Shown: in pieces, positions 1 to 8,211 of the stretch | Layout: the number at the start of each line of letters is the position of its first letter | Position numbering within the stretch: the stretch's first letter is position 1 | NCBI GenBank assembly: GCA_017440375.1 | Contig: JAFSHK010000014.1 | Span: 1 to 57,881, forward strand | From: Lachnospiraceae bacterium | GTDB lineage: Bacteria; Bacillota; Clostridia; Lachnospirales; Lachnospiraceae | Direction of reading: 5' to 3' | Length of the DNA: 57,881 nt | The notes under the pieces: generated by a model | Database searches by the model: none | Seen by the model: the letters and a program-made list of their open reading frames with translations, nothing else | Told to the model about the DNA's origin: nothing | Program-made: the position numbers and the translations under genes

Positions 1-1175
1 ACATAGCCCTCTGTCTGCGCATAAGCAATCTGAACTTCATTGGTCAGAAGGTATTGCATAAATAGCCAAGATGCCATAACCTCCTGTGGGTCTTCTTTGT
101 TAAAAATACAAACAGACGGCCCCTGCGATATCATCCGCGGATTTTCCGTATCAAATTGTGGAATCGGCATAACTACCGTTTCAAAGTCTACAATTTTATC
201 CTCACTGATATCACAAAGTGGCGCATCCGTTCCCATCCATGTAGCCCCGGCTGTCGAATCAATTGCAAAAATACATTGCCCTGCATTGAGAAAATTTGCC
301 GGATAACTGGAAATTTTGAAGGTAGAAAAAGCCTCACTCCTGCCATGCTCCGCAATGGTATAAAGCAATTCTTCTGTGGTATCGTTAAAAAGGAGTATTT
401 CTCCTTCCTCTGTCGAGTACCCTGCTTCCTTCTGTTTCAACATCTGAATCATCATATTGTCGGTTGATTTATAGAGAAAAGGAATCAAAACATTCTGACC
501 ATTTACCAGAAAATTCCCCTCTTCATCCTGCGCCATCGCCGCCTCAGAAACTTCCCAGATAAAATCCCACGTAAGTGTCTCCGGCAATGTATACCCCAAT
601 GCTTCCACATAGGTTTTGTTAATATAGCACGCCTCTGTGGAACGCATATAAGGAAGTGCGTAATAATGTTCCTTAAAAGAACATTCACCCAAAAACTGCG
701 GAATAATTTCATCCTTGGTTGGTGAATCAAATAAAACTTCACTTCCTCCGAGACCATATTTTTCATTCACGAAAAGTTCTTCCAGCGGAACCACCAGATT
801 CGTTCCTGACAAATAGGTTGCAATGTGATCCGGATAAGTAATGCAGACATTCGGTGTTGTATTAGTCGATATATTTGTTATAACATCATTATAGATTTTG
901 CCGTAATCCGTATACAGTCGCAAATTAACCGTAATATTAGGATATAGCGCTTCAAAATCTTCTATCGCCTGTTCATAAATGGCGGTCTGCGTTTTATTCG
1001 TATCATTTTTCGCCCAGAAAGTAATCTCATACTCTCTCGAAGTGTCAAATTCCTCCGGAATTACAAACGCATTCAAGCCCTGCTGTCCGTGGCATCCGGT
1101 AAGTGAAATAGTGCCGCCAAGTGCTACTATCAATAGAAGCAAAAAAGATAGGATACGTTTTCTTATTCTTATCAT
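1..1175 (-). CDS. Sugar ABC transporter substrate-binding lipoprotein (3' end outside window)
   Basis: Extracellular solute-binding protein that would deliver a sugar or oligosaccharide to the permeases encoded just upstream. About 391 codons are open and the C-terminus lies beyond the left edge. The N-terminus has a basic stretch, a hydrophobic helix and a lipobox LTGC, with the lipidated Cys at about residue 28. The mature part has features of family-1 binding proteins (ITFWAKND near the start, then DFEALYPNITV). The start at 1175 has AGGAGG about 9 bases upstream and overlaps the stop of the preceding permease by ATGA, so the two are translationally coupled. No short ORF on either strand here is convincing. 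The substrate cannot be read from the sequence. Confidence 0.85.
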   Translation of the reverse strand, partial: MIRIRKRILSFLLLLIVALGGTISLTGCHGQQGLNAFVIPEEFDTSREYEITFWAKNDTNKTQTAIYEQAIEDFEALYPNITVNLRLYTDYGKIYNDVITNISTNTTPNVCITYPDHIATYLSGTNLVVPLEELFVNEKYGLGGSEVLFDSPTKDEIIPQFLGECSFKEHYYALPYMRSTEACYINKTYVEALGYTLPETLTWDFIWEVSEAAMAQDEEGNFLVNGQNVLIPFLYKSTDNMMIQMLKQKEAGYSTEEGEILLFNDTTEELLYTIAEHGRSEAFSTFKISSYPANFLNAGQCIFAIDSTAGATWMGTDAPLCDISEDKIVDFETVVMPIPQFDTENPRMISQGPSVCIFNKEDPQEVMASWLFMQYLLTNEVQIAYAQTEGY

Positions 1176-2035
1176 CCTTTTGTTCCTCCTCTTGATACAC
1201 CTTCCATTACCTGTTTGCGAAATACCAGAAATAGTATGATTAAAGGTAAGGAAATAACGACAACTGCCGCCATCATTGCCGGAATATTTTCACGCCCAAA
1301 TCCGTTCTCTCTGATTTCCTGAATTCCATTCGATACCAGATAATAATTCTCGTCATCCGTAATCAGTCTTGGCCAAACGTATGAATTCCAACATTCAATC
1401 ACTTTCAAAATCGTAATCGTGATAAGTGTCGGTTTTGATAATGGTATCAATACTTTCAACAAATATTTTAAATCGGACGTTCCATCCACTTTCGCCGCAT
1501 AATACATACTGTCCGGCACTTGTTCAAAATTTTCCTTCAACAAATAAATATAGAAAACCGAAGTAACCGACGGCAAAATAAGTCCTTGAAATGTATTGCG
1601 CATATCCAGATTAGTAATTGTCACATAATTTGTAATAATAACAAGTTCGTTCGGTATCATCATCAAAGAAAGAAATAATACAAATAAAAGATTTCTTCCT
1701 TTGAAATCAAGTCTGGCAAATGCAAATGCTGCAAGTGTGATTACCACCAGCATAATTGCTGTCGTTGCAATCGTAAAAATAGCTGTATTTGCCAGATATT
1801 TCCCAAGAGATACCGCAGTAAACGCATCTGCATAGTTCTGCAAAGTAGGTTCCAGTGTAAAAAACTTAGGAATAAACTCTGAATTATAAGCACTATAGCT
1901 TTTTATCGAAGTAAGAATCATCCAATAAAAAGGAAATAGTACAATAACTGCCCAAAAAGTCAAAAGTATATAAGTTATTGCTTGAAAAATCGTCTTGCGG
2001 ATTTTGGCATTTTTTTCTATTTTACTGTAATCCAT
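1172..2035 (-). CDS. Carbohydrate ABC transporter permease, MalG/MsmG type
   Basis: Inner-membrane permease of a CUT1-type sugar importer, 287 aa with six predicted membrane helices. The cytoplasmic EAA loop is visible around YAAKVDGTSDLKYL followed by LIPLSKPTL, which docks onto the ATPase. The ATG at 2035 is preferred over an upstream GTG at 2056 because GAGG lies about five bases in front of it. This Shine-Dalgarno is part of a recurring GAAATGAGG element next to a small hairpin. The gene is third in the operon ATPase, MsmF-like permease, MsmG-like permease, lipoprotein, and its stop overlaps the lipoprotein start by four bases. Confidence 0.88.
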   Translation of the reverse strand: MDYSKIEKNAKIRKTIFQAITYILLTFWAVIVLFPFYWMILTSIKSYSAYNSEFIPKFFTLEPTLQNYADAFTAVSLGKYLANTAIFTIATTAIMLVVITLAAFAFARLDFKGRNLLFVLFLSLMMIPNELVIITNYVTITNLDMRNTFQGLILPSVTSVFYIYLLKENFEQVPDSMYYAAKVDGTSDLKYLLKVLIPLSKPTLITITILKVIECWNSYVWPRLITDDENYYLVSNGIQEIRENGFGRENIPAMMAAVVVISLPLIILFLVFRKQVMEGVSRGGTKG

Positions 2036-2097
2036 CTGAGCCTCATTTCTGCGCACGCTTTTTGCGCATACTATTTCGTTCTTAATCTTTTTCGTTC

Positions 2098-3003
2098 TTA
2101 ATAATGAACATCCTTTTTACTGATTAATAAATTGATACATGTAATCGTCAAAACAATCGCAAACAAAATAATCGCTGCCGCAGAGGCATAAGATGGATAG
2201 CCGCCACTGTCACCATACAGCATATCATAAACATAGCCAACCATCGTATTCATTTCCGCAGCATTCAAATCCGTACCAAATAGAGCAACTACATCACTGT
2301 ATGCTTTAAAAGCACCGATAAATCCGGTAATAATCAAATAAAAAATCATCGGCGAAATCATCGGAAGTGTAATACGCATAAAAATTCTGAATTTCGATGT
2401 ACCGTCCACTTTCGCGGCATTATAATATTGCTCATCAACCGAAGAAAGCGCACTGGTTAAAATCAGAATTTTGAACGGCAGAACAACCCATATGGTGTAA
2501 AAACACAACACAAACATTTTTGCCCAATACGGACCGTCAATAAAATCGACTGCACTTCCGCCAAACCAGGTAATAATCAGATTGATTAAACCATCCGAGT
2601 AGGCTGTCTTTTTAAAAAGAATCATAAACACCAGTCCTACTGCCAAGGTATTCGTAACATATGGTAAAAAATAAATTGTCTGAAACAAATTTCGAAGCCA
2701 TTTAATAGAACTAAGTCCGGCAGAAATAAACAGTGCAATCCCTGTTGACAACGGCACTGTAATAATAACCAATATAAAAGTATTTTTGACTGCCTGCAAA
2801 AAATATGTGTCATGCAAAACATAAGAGTAATTATAAAGCCCCACACCGAAATAAGTCTGCGATGCTGAGTTATAGCCTTCTTCAAAAGAATAAACAAAAA
2901 CATCAATCAAAGGATAAACCATGAAAGCTCCCAGAAACAGAATTGCCGGCAAAAGATACAACCAGCCTTTCAGGTTGTTACTTTTCATTATTTTTTTCAT
3001 CAT
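2098..3003 (-). CDS. Carbohydrate ABC transporter permease, MalF/MsmF type
   Basis: First permease subunit of the CUT1 sugar importer, 301 aa from the ATG at 3003, with about six membrane helices. The EAA loop reads YYNAAKVDGTSKFRIF then TLPMISPMIF. The start was placed at 3003 rather than 3075 because the longer version would overlap the ATPase gene by about 70 bases, whereas 3003 follows the ATPase stop by one base and has GAGG in register. This tight junction implies co-translation with the ATPase. Partner of the MalG-like permease; substrate unknown. Confidence 0.87.
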   Translation of the reverse strand: MMKKIMKSNNLKGWLYLLPAILFLGAFMVYPLIDVFVYSFEEGYNSASQTYFGVGLYNYSYVLHDTYFLQAVKNTFILVIITVPLSTGIALFISAGLSSIKWLRNLFQTIYFLPYVTNTLAVGLVFMILFKKTAYSDGLINLIITWFGGSAVDFIDGPYWAKMFVLCFYTIWVVLPFKILILTSALSSVDEQYYNAAKVDGTSKFRIFMRITLPMISPMIFYLIITGFIGAFKAYSDVVALFGTDLNAAEMNTMVGYVYDMLYGDSGGYPSYASAAAIILFAIVLTITCINLLISKKDVHY

Positions 3004-3004
3004 A

Positions 3005-4105
3005 TTAATCCTCAAAATCAATTCTTTCCTCTGTTTCCTTATGAAATAGAAATACTTTACGAGGTACAAGCCCAAACCTGACTGTCGGGTTTTTCATATC
3101 TACCTTATTCTCTGTTCCGATAATGGCACGTACTGTCGGATTCAAAGATGCCTTGTTCGTCGATACTACACTGATATCACGTCCCATGACTTCCACAACG
3201 TTTAATTCACAATGAAACGCTCCAGCTTCCTGTAAAACAAAGCCTTCCGGTCTGATGCCGACATATACTTCCTGATTGGCAACACCTTTCACATCCAAAA
3301 CGGCATCTTCCCCAATATATAGTTTATTATCTTTCACCTGTCCTACAAAAATATTAATAGGCGGAGTTCCGAGAAACTTAGCCACGAATAAATTCGCGGG
3401 ACTGTCATAAACCTCCTGCGGTTTCCCGATTTGCTGAACAACACCATCCTTCATAACAACTATCATATCAGAAATACTCATTGCTTCTTCCTGATCATGG
3501 GTTACGAAAATAGTAGTAATCTTTGTCTCTCTCTGAATTCTTCTGATTTCTTCTCTCGTCTGCAATCGCAAACGAGCATCCAGATTGGAAAGGGGCTCGT
3601 CTAATAACAAAACGCGTGGCATTTTCACCAGAGCTCTTGCAATCGCTACTCGTTGTTGCTGTCCGCCGGAAAGTTCTCCCGGTTTACGCTCCATAAGCTC
3701 TTCTATTTGAACAAGCTTTGCCGCTTCATATGCTTTCTCATTCATCTGCGCTTTCGAAAGCTTATCTTTTCCTTTCAAATTCTGAAGGGGGAATAAAATA
3801 TTCTGTTTCACCGTCAAATGAGGATAAAGGGCATAATTCTGGAAAACAAGTCCGATTCCTCTATTCTCCGGTGGTAAATCAGTTACATCTTCTTTTCCAA
3901 AGAAAATCTTTCCGCTTGTTGGCTTTAAGAGTCCGCTGATTAAGTTAAGCGTCGTACTTTTCCCACATCCGGATGGACCTAATAAGCCAATTAATTTACC
4001 ATCCGGAATTTCAAATGTGAAATCATTGACCGCGATGACATCTTCCTTTTTCTTTCTATCACGACTCGGAAACTTTTTCGTCAGATTCTGCAATACAACT
4101 TCCAT
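3005..4105 (-). CDS. Sugar ABC transporter ATP-binding protein (UgpC/MsmK family)
   Basis: Cytoplasmic ATPase energising the CUT1 importer, 366 aa. Walker A GPSGCGKST lies near residue 45, the Q-loop in VFQNYALYPH, the signature LSGGQQQR, Walker B VLLLDEPLSNLD and the switch His in FVTHDQ. A C-terminal regulatory TOBE region runs from about 240 to 366. It is the first gene of the operon and is preceded by a consensus promoter on this strand (4141-4169). A second ATPase of the same family lies at 18122-19231, so this operon has its own dedicated copy as well as a possible multi-purpose one. Confidence 0.92.
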   Translation of the reverse strand: MEVVLQNLTKKFPSRDRKKKEDVIAVNDFTFEIPDGKLIGLLGPSGCGKSTTLNLISGLLKPTSGKIFFGKEDVTDLPPENRGIGLVFQNYALYPHLTVKQNILFPLQNLKGKDKLSKAQMNEKAYEAAKLVQIEELMERKPGELSGGQQQRVAIARALVKMPRVLLLDEPLSNLDARLRLQTREEIRRIQRETKITTIFVTHDQEEAMSISDMIVVMKDGVVQQIGKPQEVYDSPANLFVAKFLGTPPINIFVGQVKDNKLYIGEDAVLDVKGVANQEVYVGIRPEGFVLQEAGAFHCELNVVEVMGRDISVVSTNKASLNPTVRAIIGTENKVDMKNPTVRFGLVPRKVFLFHKETEERIDFED

Positions 4106-4140
4106 GCTAATTCCATCCCTTTCCTGAATAGTTATCTCAC

Positions 4141-4169
4141 ATTATACGAAAAAATGGAGTTTTTTTCAA
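4141..4169 (-). promoter_or_regulatory. Sigma-70 promoter of the sugar ABC operon
   Basis: On the minus strand TTGAAA (4169-4164) and TATAAT (4146-4141) are separated by exactly 17 bp, about 35 bp upstream of the ATPase start at 4105. It is divergent from the promoter of the secreted-repeat gene. Confidence 0.75.
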
Positions 4170-4187
4170 TTATTCCCAGAAATTATG

Positions 4188-4216
4188 TTGCTTTTCTAAA
4201 AAAAGTATTGTATGAT
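4188..4216 (+). promoter_or_regulatory. Sigma-70 promoter of the secreted repeat protein gene
   Basis: TTGCTT (4188-4193) and TATGAT (4211-4216) are spaced by 17 bp. GGAGG at 4258-4262 follows and the ATG is at 4270. The element is divergent from the ABC operon promoter and only about 20 bp away from it. Confidence 0.7.
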
Positions 4217-4269
4217 GAGTTTACATAATCTTATCATTATTGTAACCTATTAATATTGGAGGCATACTT

Positions 4270-5358
4270 ATGAAAAAAAATCGGATTACAAAAATTTTTG
4301 TAACACTCTGCCTTGTACTCGGAATGATACTTCTTCCAACCAATCAATTGAATGTGCAAGCCGCAGAAATTATAGCAACTGTACAGGGTACTGTTCTTTC
4401 CGGAACAACATCTGATATATTACAGCTTTCCACCAAAGATGGAAAAATGGAGATTAAATTAGATAGTGGAACCGATGCCAGTGCTTGTAAGATATTACTT
4501 CCGGGAAAATCCGTGAATGTGTCGGTTTCTCATGGTTCTGACGGGTATCTTCATGCAGTGAAAATCACTACCGGAACACAGACATCTACCGTTTCTGTTG
4601 ATTCATCGAAAACAACCAACGTAACAGGAACTATTAGTGAAAAAACAAACGGCGATATTATATACTTCAATACCGCTCATGGCGAAATGGAAATCAAACT
4701 GGATACTACAACCAACTTGAGCGGATGTAACGTTCTGGTAGCCGGCAAAACATATACAATCAACTGTGCGCGTGGCTCTGATGCTTATATGCATGCCTTG
4801 AGTATTACCGATGCAGCTTCTGTAAGTACAGGAAGTTCAACAAGCACCTCTACTTCCGGTTCCGGCTTAACTCCGGCACCTGCAACAAATGCAAACAGCG
4901 GTATTTCTACTACAACAGTAACCGGTACCGTAACACAGAATACCAAAGAAAATCTTCTGTATTTGTCCACAATTCACGGCGAAATGCAGATTGTTATTGA
5001 CAGCAATACCGATAGCAGAAATGGTTTATTCCTGATACCAGGTCGTAGCTTAACTGTTACTGTTTATCGTGGTAATGATGCTTATATGCATGCTGCAACG
5101 ATTGTAGGTGTGAAAAATGCTGTTGTAACCCCGAGTGTCGATACATCAAAAACTTCCACCGTAACAGGAACTGTAAGTAATAAATCAACAGAAAATGTAC
5201 TTTACTTAAATACATCTTATGGTGAAATGGAGTTGAAATTAGATGCCGTAAGCAGTATCACCAACTGCAAAGTTTTAGTCAGCGGAAAGAAAGTTACTGT
5301 AACCTGTGCAAGGGGCTCTGATGCCTACATGCACGCTATTACCATTAGTGGTTCATAA
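4270..5358 (+). CDS. Secreted protein with four tandem ~66-residue beta-rich repeats
   Basis: Function not recognised. The 362-aa product has a signal peptide (basic start, hydrophobic core at about 8-24, AxA-like site near VQAAE), then four homologous units at about residues 36-101, 116-181, 215-280 and 296-361. Each runs TVTGTV..., an LxLxT strand, HGEMEIKLD, a glycine turn (PGK, AGK, PGR or SGK) and ARGSDAYMHAITI or a close variant. Serine/threonine-rich linkers separate units 1-2, 2-3 and 3-4, the longest at about 182-214. The alternating strand pattern suggests an OB-like or small beta-barrel fold, which is inference. Three units carry a Cys before the glycine turn and two carry CARGSD; unit 3 lacks both. 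It is a single-gene transcription unit with its own promoter and terminator. It could be a cell-wall or ligand-binding protein. Confidence 0.8.
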   Translation: MKKNRITKIFVTLCLVLGMILLPTNQLNVQAAEIIATVQGTVLSGTTSDILQLSTKDGKMEIKLDSGTDASACKILLPGKSVNVSVSHGSDGYLHAVKITTGTQTSTVSVDSSKTTNVTGTISEKTNGDIIYFNTAHGEMEIKLDTTTNLSGCNVLVAGKTYTINCARGSDAYMHALSITDAASVSTGSSTSTSTSGSGLTPAPATNANSGISTTTVTGTVTQNTKENLLYLSTIHGEMQIVIDSNTDSRNGLFLIPGRSLTVTVYRGNDAYMHAATIVGVKNAVVTPSVDTSKTSTVTGTVSNKSTENVLYLNTSYGEMELKLDAVSSITNCKVLVSGKKVTVTCARGSDAYMHAITISGS

Positions 5359-5375
5359 TATTTAAATAGTTTTTT

Positions 5376-5408
5376 AAAAGTGTCGTTATTACGCGACACT
5401 TTTTTATT
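5376..5408 (+). terminator. Rho-independent terminator after the secreted repeat gene
   Basis: A 10-bp stem AAAAGTGTCG (5376-5385) pairs with CGACACTTTT (5394-5403) across an 8-base loop and is followed by a T-rich tract. Confidence 0.9.
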
Positions 5409-5498
5409 TCATAAAATTTTGTTTTCCAAAACTTTTTTCGCATTTTTTACACATATTTTGCATATCTATGATAGTAAAGCACTTTTTTATGATTTAAA

Positions 5499-6209
5499 AT
5501 GAGCCGTAAAAAATTATTACAATATATTATGGGTATGGAAAATATGGGAACAATAGAAAAACAAAAAGAACTATCAACTATTCCTTTTTGGAATCAACCT
5601 CAGATTATTGCATTGCAAAAAGAACTGGAAACAGAAGCCTTTCGAAAAGACTATGAACAAGCTTGTTTGGCTGTTATTACGAAACTAGAAAAAATGAACT
5701 CAGAAATCTCCACGAGTCTGGATCGTAACATCATAGACTCTATGGAGTGGCGTATAAAAACTCCGGAAAGCTGTATCGCCAAATTATATCTCAAAGGGAA
5801 AGAACTTTCCTTAAACAGTGCTGTAAATCGCTTGAACGATATTGCAGGTGTTCGTGTCGTATGTAATTTTCTGGATGATATGTATATCCTTTGCAGAAAA
5901 ATGGCAACTGACTGCAACTACGAATTTATTAAGCAGAAGGATTATGTGAAAAATCCCAAAAGCAGCGGTTATCAAAGTCTGCACCTGATTCTATATGTTC
6001 CATTATCAAATGGAAAAAAAATAAAAACAGAAATTCAGTTTCGCACGAAAGCAATGGATTTATGGTCTGATATGGAACACCACTTCATTTACAAGAAGGA
6101 AGGCATTCACGAAAAAGACACAGAGCAGGCACTTCGAAAATGTGCCAAGTCTATTTATAAGCTTGATAAAGAAATGATGAACATACGTCGCAAAATGGAA
6201 CAGGAATAA
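5499..6209 (+). CDS. Small alarmone synthetase (GTP pyrophosphokinase, RelQ/YjbM-like)
   Basis: Cytoplasmic (p)ppGpp synthetase that transfers pyrophosphate from ATP to GTP or GDP. It is a stand-alone synthetase domain of 236 aa with no hydrolase HD or TGS/ACT domains, in the usual size range of the family. Visible motifs are RIKTPESCIAKL (ATP side), NDIAGVRVVC, DYVKNPKSSGYQSLHL (the G-loop Tyr/Ser/His region) and EIQFRTKAMDLWSDMEH. The start is uncertain: the ATG at 5499 lacks a clear Shine-Dalgarno, and in-frame ATGs occur up to 5544. The final helix, rich in Lys and Met, resembles the oligomerisation tail of RelQ proteins. The gene is transcribed alone. Confidence 0.9.
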   Translation: MSRKKLLQYIMGMENMGTIEKQKELSTIPFWNQPQIIALQKELETEAFRKDYEQACLAVITKLEKMNSEISTSLDRNIIDSMEWRIKTPESCIAKLYLKGKELSLNSAVNRLNDIAGVRVVCNFLDDMYILCRKMATDCNYEFIKQKDYVKNPKSSGYQSLHLILYVPLSNGKKIKTEIQFRTKAMDLWSDMEHHFIYKKEGIHEKDTEQALRKCAKSIYKLDKEMMNIRRKMEQE

Positions 6210-6220
6210 TTTTGCCCAGT

Positions 6221-6298
6221 GTTAAGATTACGTTAATTTGGTGTTAATAACTTGTTTCCTTTTCGTTCAGCTTCCGTTAAGAAAACCGTTTATCTATT
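6221..6298 (+). promoter_or_regulatory. Six tandem 11-bp GTTAA-type repeats (OmpR/PhoB-family operator array)
   Basis: Units start at 6221, 6232, 6243, 6254, 6265 and 6276, all beginning GTT: GTTAAGATTAC, GTTAATTTGGT, GTTAATAACTT, GTTTCCTTTTC, GTTCAGCTTCC, GTTAAGAAAAC. A seventh, one base out of phase, begins at 6288. An 11-bp period on one face of the helix is typical of direct-repeat sites bound by winged-helix response regulators. The array ends where the -35 of the following promoter should be. The neighbouring KdpE-like regulator is the natural candidate to bind it, which is inference. Confidence 0.75.
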
Positions 6299-6319
6299 TC
6301 ATCCATTCAGCAGATTCCA

Positions 6320-6325
6320 TATAAT
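6320..6325 (+). promoter_or_regulatory. -10 element of an activator-type promoter
   Basis: A perfect TATAAT with no recognisable -35 at the 17-bp position (TTTCAT). It lies 44 bp from the start of the last in-phase repeat and about 35 bp before the ATG at 6360. The same 44-bp distance is seen in front of the second peptide gene. Confidence 0.65.
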
Positions 6326-6359
6326 AAGCCTACAACATATAGAAAGAGGGGTACACTCC

Positions 6360-6503
6360 ATGAATCCTGGTATGCTTATTATCGCAATTATCGGCGGTGC
6401 CGCTGGACTTTTAAGCACAATCTATCTGCTTTTCAGCTTACCTGCTGTTATCGTATGGAAAATCTATCGTCATTTTCGTTATGGATATTCTTTAAATGAT
6501 TAA
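6360..6503 (+). CDS. 47-residue membrane peptide under the 11-bp repeat array
   Basis: Function not recognised. The product has a hydrophobic stretch from about residue 4 to 34, long enough for one tilted helix or a tight hairpin, and a short basic C-terminus (WKIYRHFRYGYSLND). The ATG at 6360 is chosen because GAGGGG lies eight bases upstream and because a longer reading frame from 6252 would run through the operator array and promoter. It has a tandem-repeat operator, an activator-type promoter and a strong terminator, so it is a dedicated transcription unit for one peptide. A functional link to the second peptide at 8212-8304 is inferred from shared regulatory layout, not from sequence similarity. 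Confidence 0.7.
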   Translation: MNPGMLIIAIIGGAAGLLSTIYLLFSLPAVIVWKIYRHFRYGYSLND

Positions 6504-6510
6504 GCTTTAA

Positions 6511-6553
6511 AAAACGTCGGTCTTCACACTCCCATTAAATAGACCGACGTTTT
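6511..6553. terminator. Bidirectional terminator between the 47-aa peptide and the DUF1846 gene
   Basis: A 13-bp stem AAAACGTCGGTCT (6511-6523) pairs with AGACCGACGTTTT (6541-6553). A T-rich tract follows on the plus strand and TTTTTT on the minus strand, so it can end both convergent transcripts. The ACGTCGGT stem recurs in the terminator at 8166-8196. Confidence 0.88.
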
Positions 6554-6561
6554 CCTTTTTC

Positions 6562-8046
6562 TTATTTATTCTCTTTTTTCGCTTTTCCTTTGGTTGTTGG
6601 CTCACAAGTAAGATCTACACCAAGCTTCTTAAAAATTTTCGTATCTACATCCGTAAGCATAACAGAAGTATGCACCTGACATCCTTTCAGTTTTGGTAAC
6701 TGCTCCAGTGCTCTTTTGGCATTTTCATCTGTCAAAGCAGAAATTGATAATGCAATTAAAACTTCGTCTGTATGCAAACGCGGATTTTTTCCACCCAGAT
6801 ATTTTGTCTTCAATTCCTGAATCGGACCGATTGCTTCGGGAGAAATCAAATGGGTATCATGCTCTACATTTCCAAGATATTTTAACGCATTCAGCAACAA
6901 TGCTGCTGATGCTCCGAGCAAATCGGTTGTCTTCGAAGTAATAATGGTTCCATCTGCCAGCTCAATTGCAGCAGTAGGCACGCCCAGTTCCTCTTCTCTT
7001 TGTTTGGCTGCAACCGTTACTTTTCTGTCATCGGTAGAAATTTTAGCCTGTTTCATCAGAAGTTCAATTTTGTAAACTTCATTTTCTTTGGCTTTTCCTT
7101 TTACGATTTCATTACGCGCTGTATAATAACGACGAATGATTTCCATATGGGATGCTTCTCTACAAGCTTCATCATCCACAATACAATTTCCTACCATGTT
7201 AACACCCATATCTGTCGGAGATTTATAAAGATTTTCACCATAAATTCCCTCAAAAATGGCATTAAGTACTGGGAAAATTTCAATATCGCGATTATAGTTA
7301 ACGGTTGTTTCTCCATAAGCATCCAGATGAAACGGATCAATCATATTAACATCATTCAAATCCGCCGTTGCCGCTTCATAAGCAAGGTTAATCGGATGTT
7401 TTAACGGAATATTCCAGATAGGAAAAGTTTCATATTTCGCATATCCTGCTTTAATGCCTCTCTTATTATCATGATATAGCTGGGATAAACAGGTAGCCAT
7501 TTTTCCGCTTCCCGGTCCCGGTGCCGTAATAACAACAAGCGGTCTGGTTGTTTCAATATATTCATTCTTGCCAAAGCCTTCATCACTGACAATCAGCGGG
7601 ATATTGGCAGGATATCCTTCGATTGTATAATGTAGATATACCTTTACATTTTTCTTCCCCAGCTTCTCTTTGAATGCTACTGCCGCAACCTGTCCAGCAT
7701 AATGAGTTAAAACTACACTTCCTACATAGAGTCCGTGGCTTTCAAATTCTTTCATCAATCTCTGGACATCTTCATCATAAGTGATTCCAAGATCACCGCG
7801 CATTTTATTTTTCTCAATATCTGCCGCATTGATAACAATAACTATCTCTGCTCTATCAGAAAGCTGCATTAACATACGCAGTTTACTATCCGGTTCAAAT
7901 CCCGGCAATACTCTGGATGCATGATAATCATCAAATAATTTGCCACCAAACTCAAGGTACAATTTGTCACCGAATTTATTAATTCTCTCTTCAATATGCT
8001 CCGACTGCATTTTTAAATATTTCTCGTTATCAAAACCCACTCTCAT
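6562..8046 (-). CDS. DUF1846 (UPF0371) family protein
   Basis: A 494-aa cytoplasmic protein matching DUF1846/UPF0371, widespread in Firmicutes and of no firmly assigned reaction. It starts MRVGFDNEKYLKMQSEHIEERI and contains the glycine-rich loop TAPGPGSGKMATCLSQLYHD at about residues 174-193, which looks like a phosphate-binding loop. IVVINAADIEKNKMRGD lies upstream of it. Length agrees with the family. The gene sits between the two peptide genes and shares the terminator at 6511-6553. No clear Shine-Dalgarno beyond a weak GAG is seen. A nucleotide-dependent role is inferred from the P-loop-like segment only. Confidence 0.85.
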   Translation of the reverse strand: MRVGFDNEKYLKMQSEHIEERINKFGDKLYLEFGGKLFDDYHASRVLPGFEPDSKLRMLMQLSDRAEIVIVINAADIEKNKMRGDLGITYDEDVQRLMKEFESHGLYVGSVVLTHYAGQVAAVAFKEKLGKKNVKVYLHYTIEGYPANIPLIVSDEGFGKNEYIETTRPLVVITAPGPGSGKMATCLSQLYHDNKRGIKAGYAKYETFPIWNIPLKHPINLAYEAATADLNDVNMIDPFHLDAYGETTVNYNRDIEIFPVLNAIFEGIYGENLYKSPTDMGVNMVGNCIVDDEACREASHMEIIRRYYTARNEIVKGKAKENEVYKIELLMKQAKISTDDRKVTVAAKQREEELGVPTAAIELADGTIITSKTTDLLGASAALLLNALKYLGNVEHDTHLISPEAIGPIQELKTKYLGGKNPRLHTDEVLIALSISALTDENAKRALEQLPKLKGCQVHTSVMLTDVDTKIFKKLGVDLTCEPTTKGKAKKENK

Positions 8047-8165
8047 ACTCTCAACCTGTCCGCTTTCTTTCTATAACATTTACTTTTTTATTTTAACACA
8101 TACCGTTCTTAATTGTAGCACAGCTAAAATAATTATTCCATAAAAACGCACAAAAAATGTGGGCT

Positions 8166-8196
8166 AAAAAAACGTCGGTGCTAATAACCGACGTTT
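8166..8196 (-). terminator. Terminator of the KdpF-like peptide gene
   Basis: Stem AAACGTCGGT (8170-8179) pairs with ACCGACGTTT (8187-8196). Read on the minus strand it is followed by a run of T. The stem core is identical to that of the terminator at 6511-6553. Confidence 0.85.
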
Positions 8197-8211
8197 CATA
8201 TTTATTATGCT

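Noticed and set aside
6252-6359. N-terminal extension of the 47-aa peptide to 6252
   Set aside because: It would translate the operator repeats and the TATAAT promoter; the ATG at 6360 has a proper Shine-Dalgarno.
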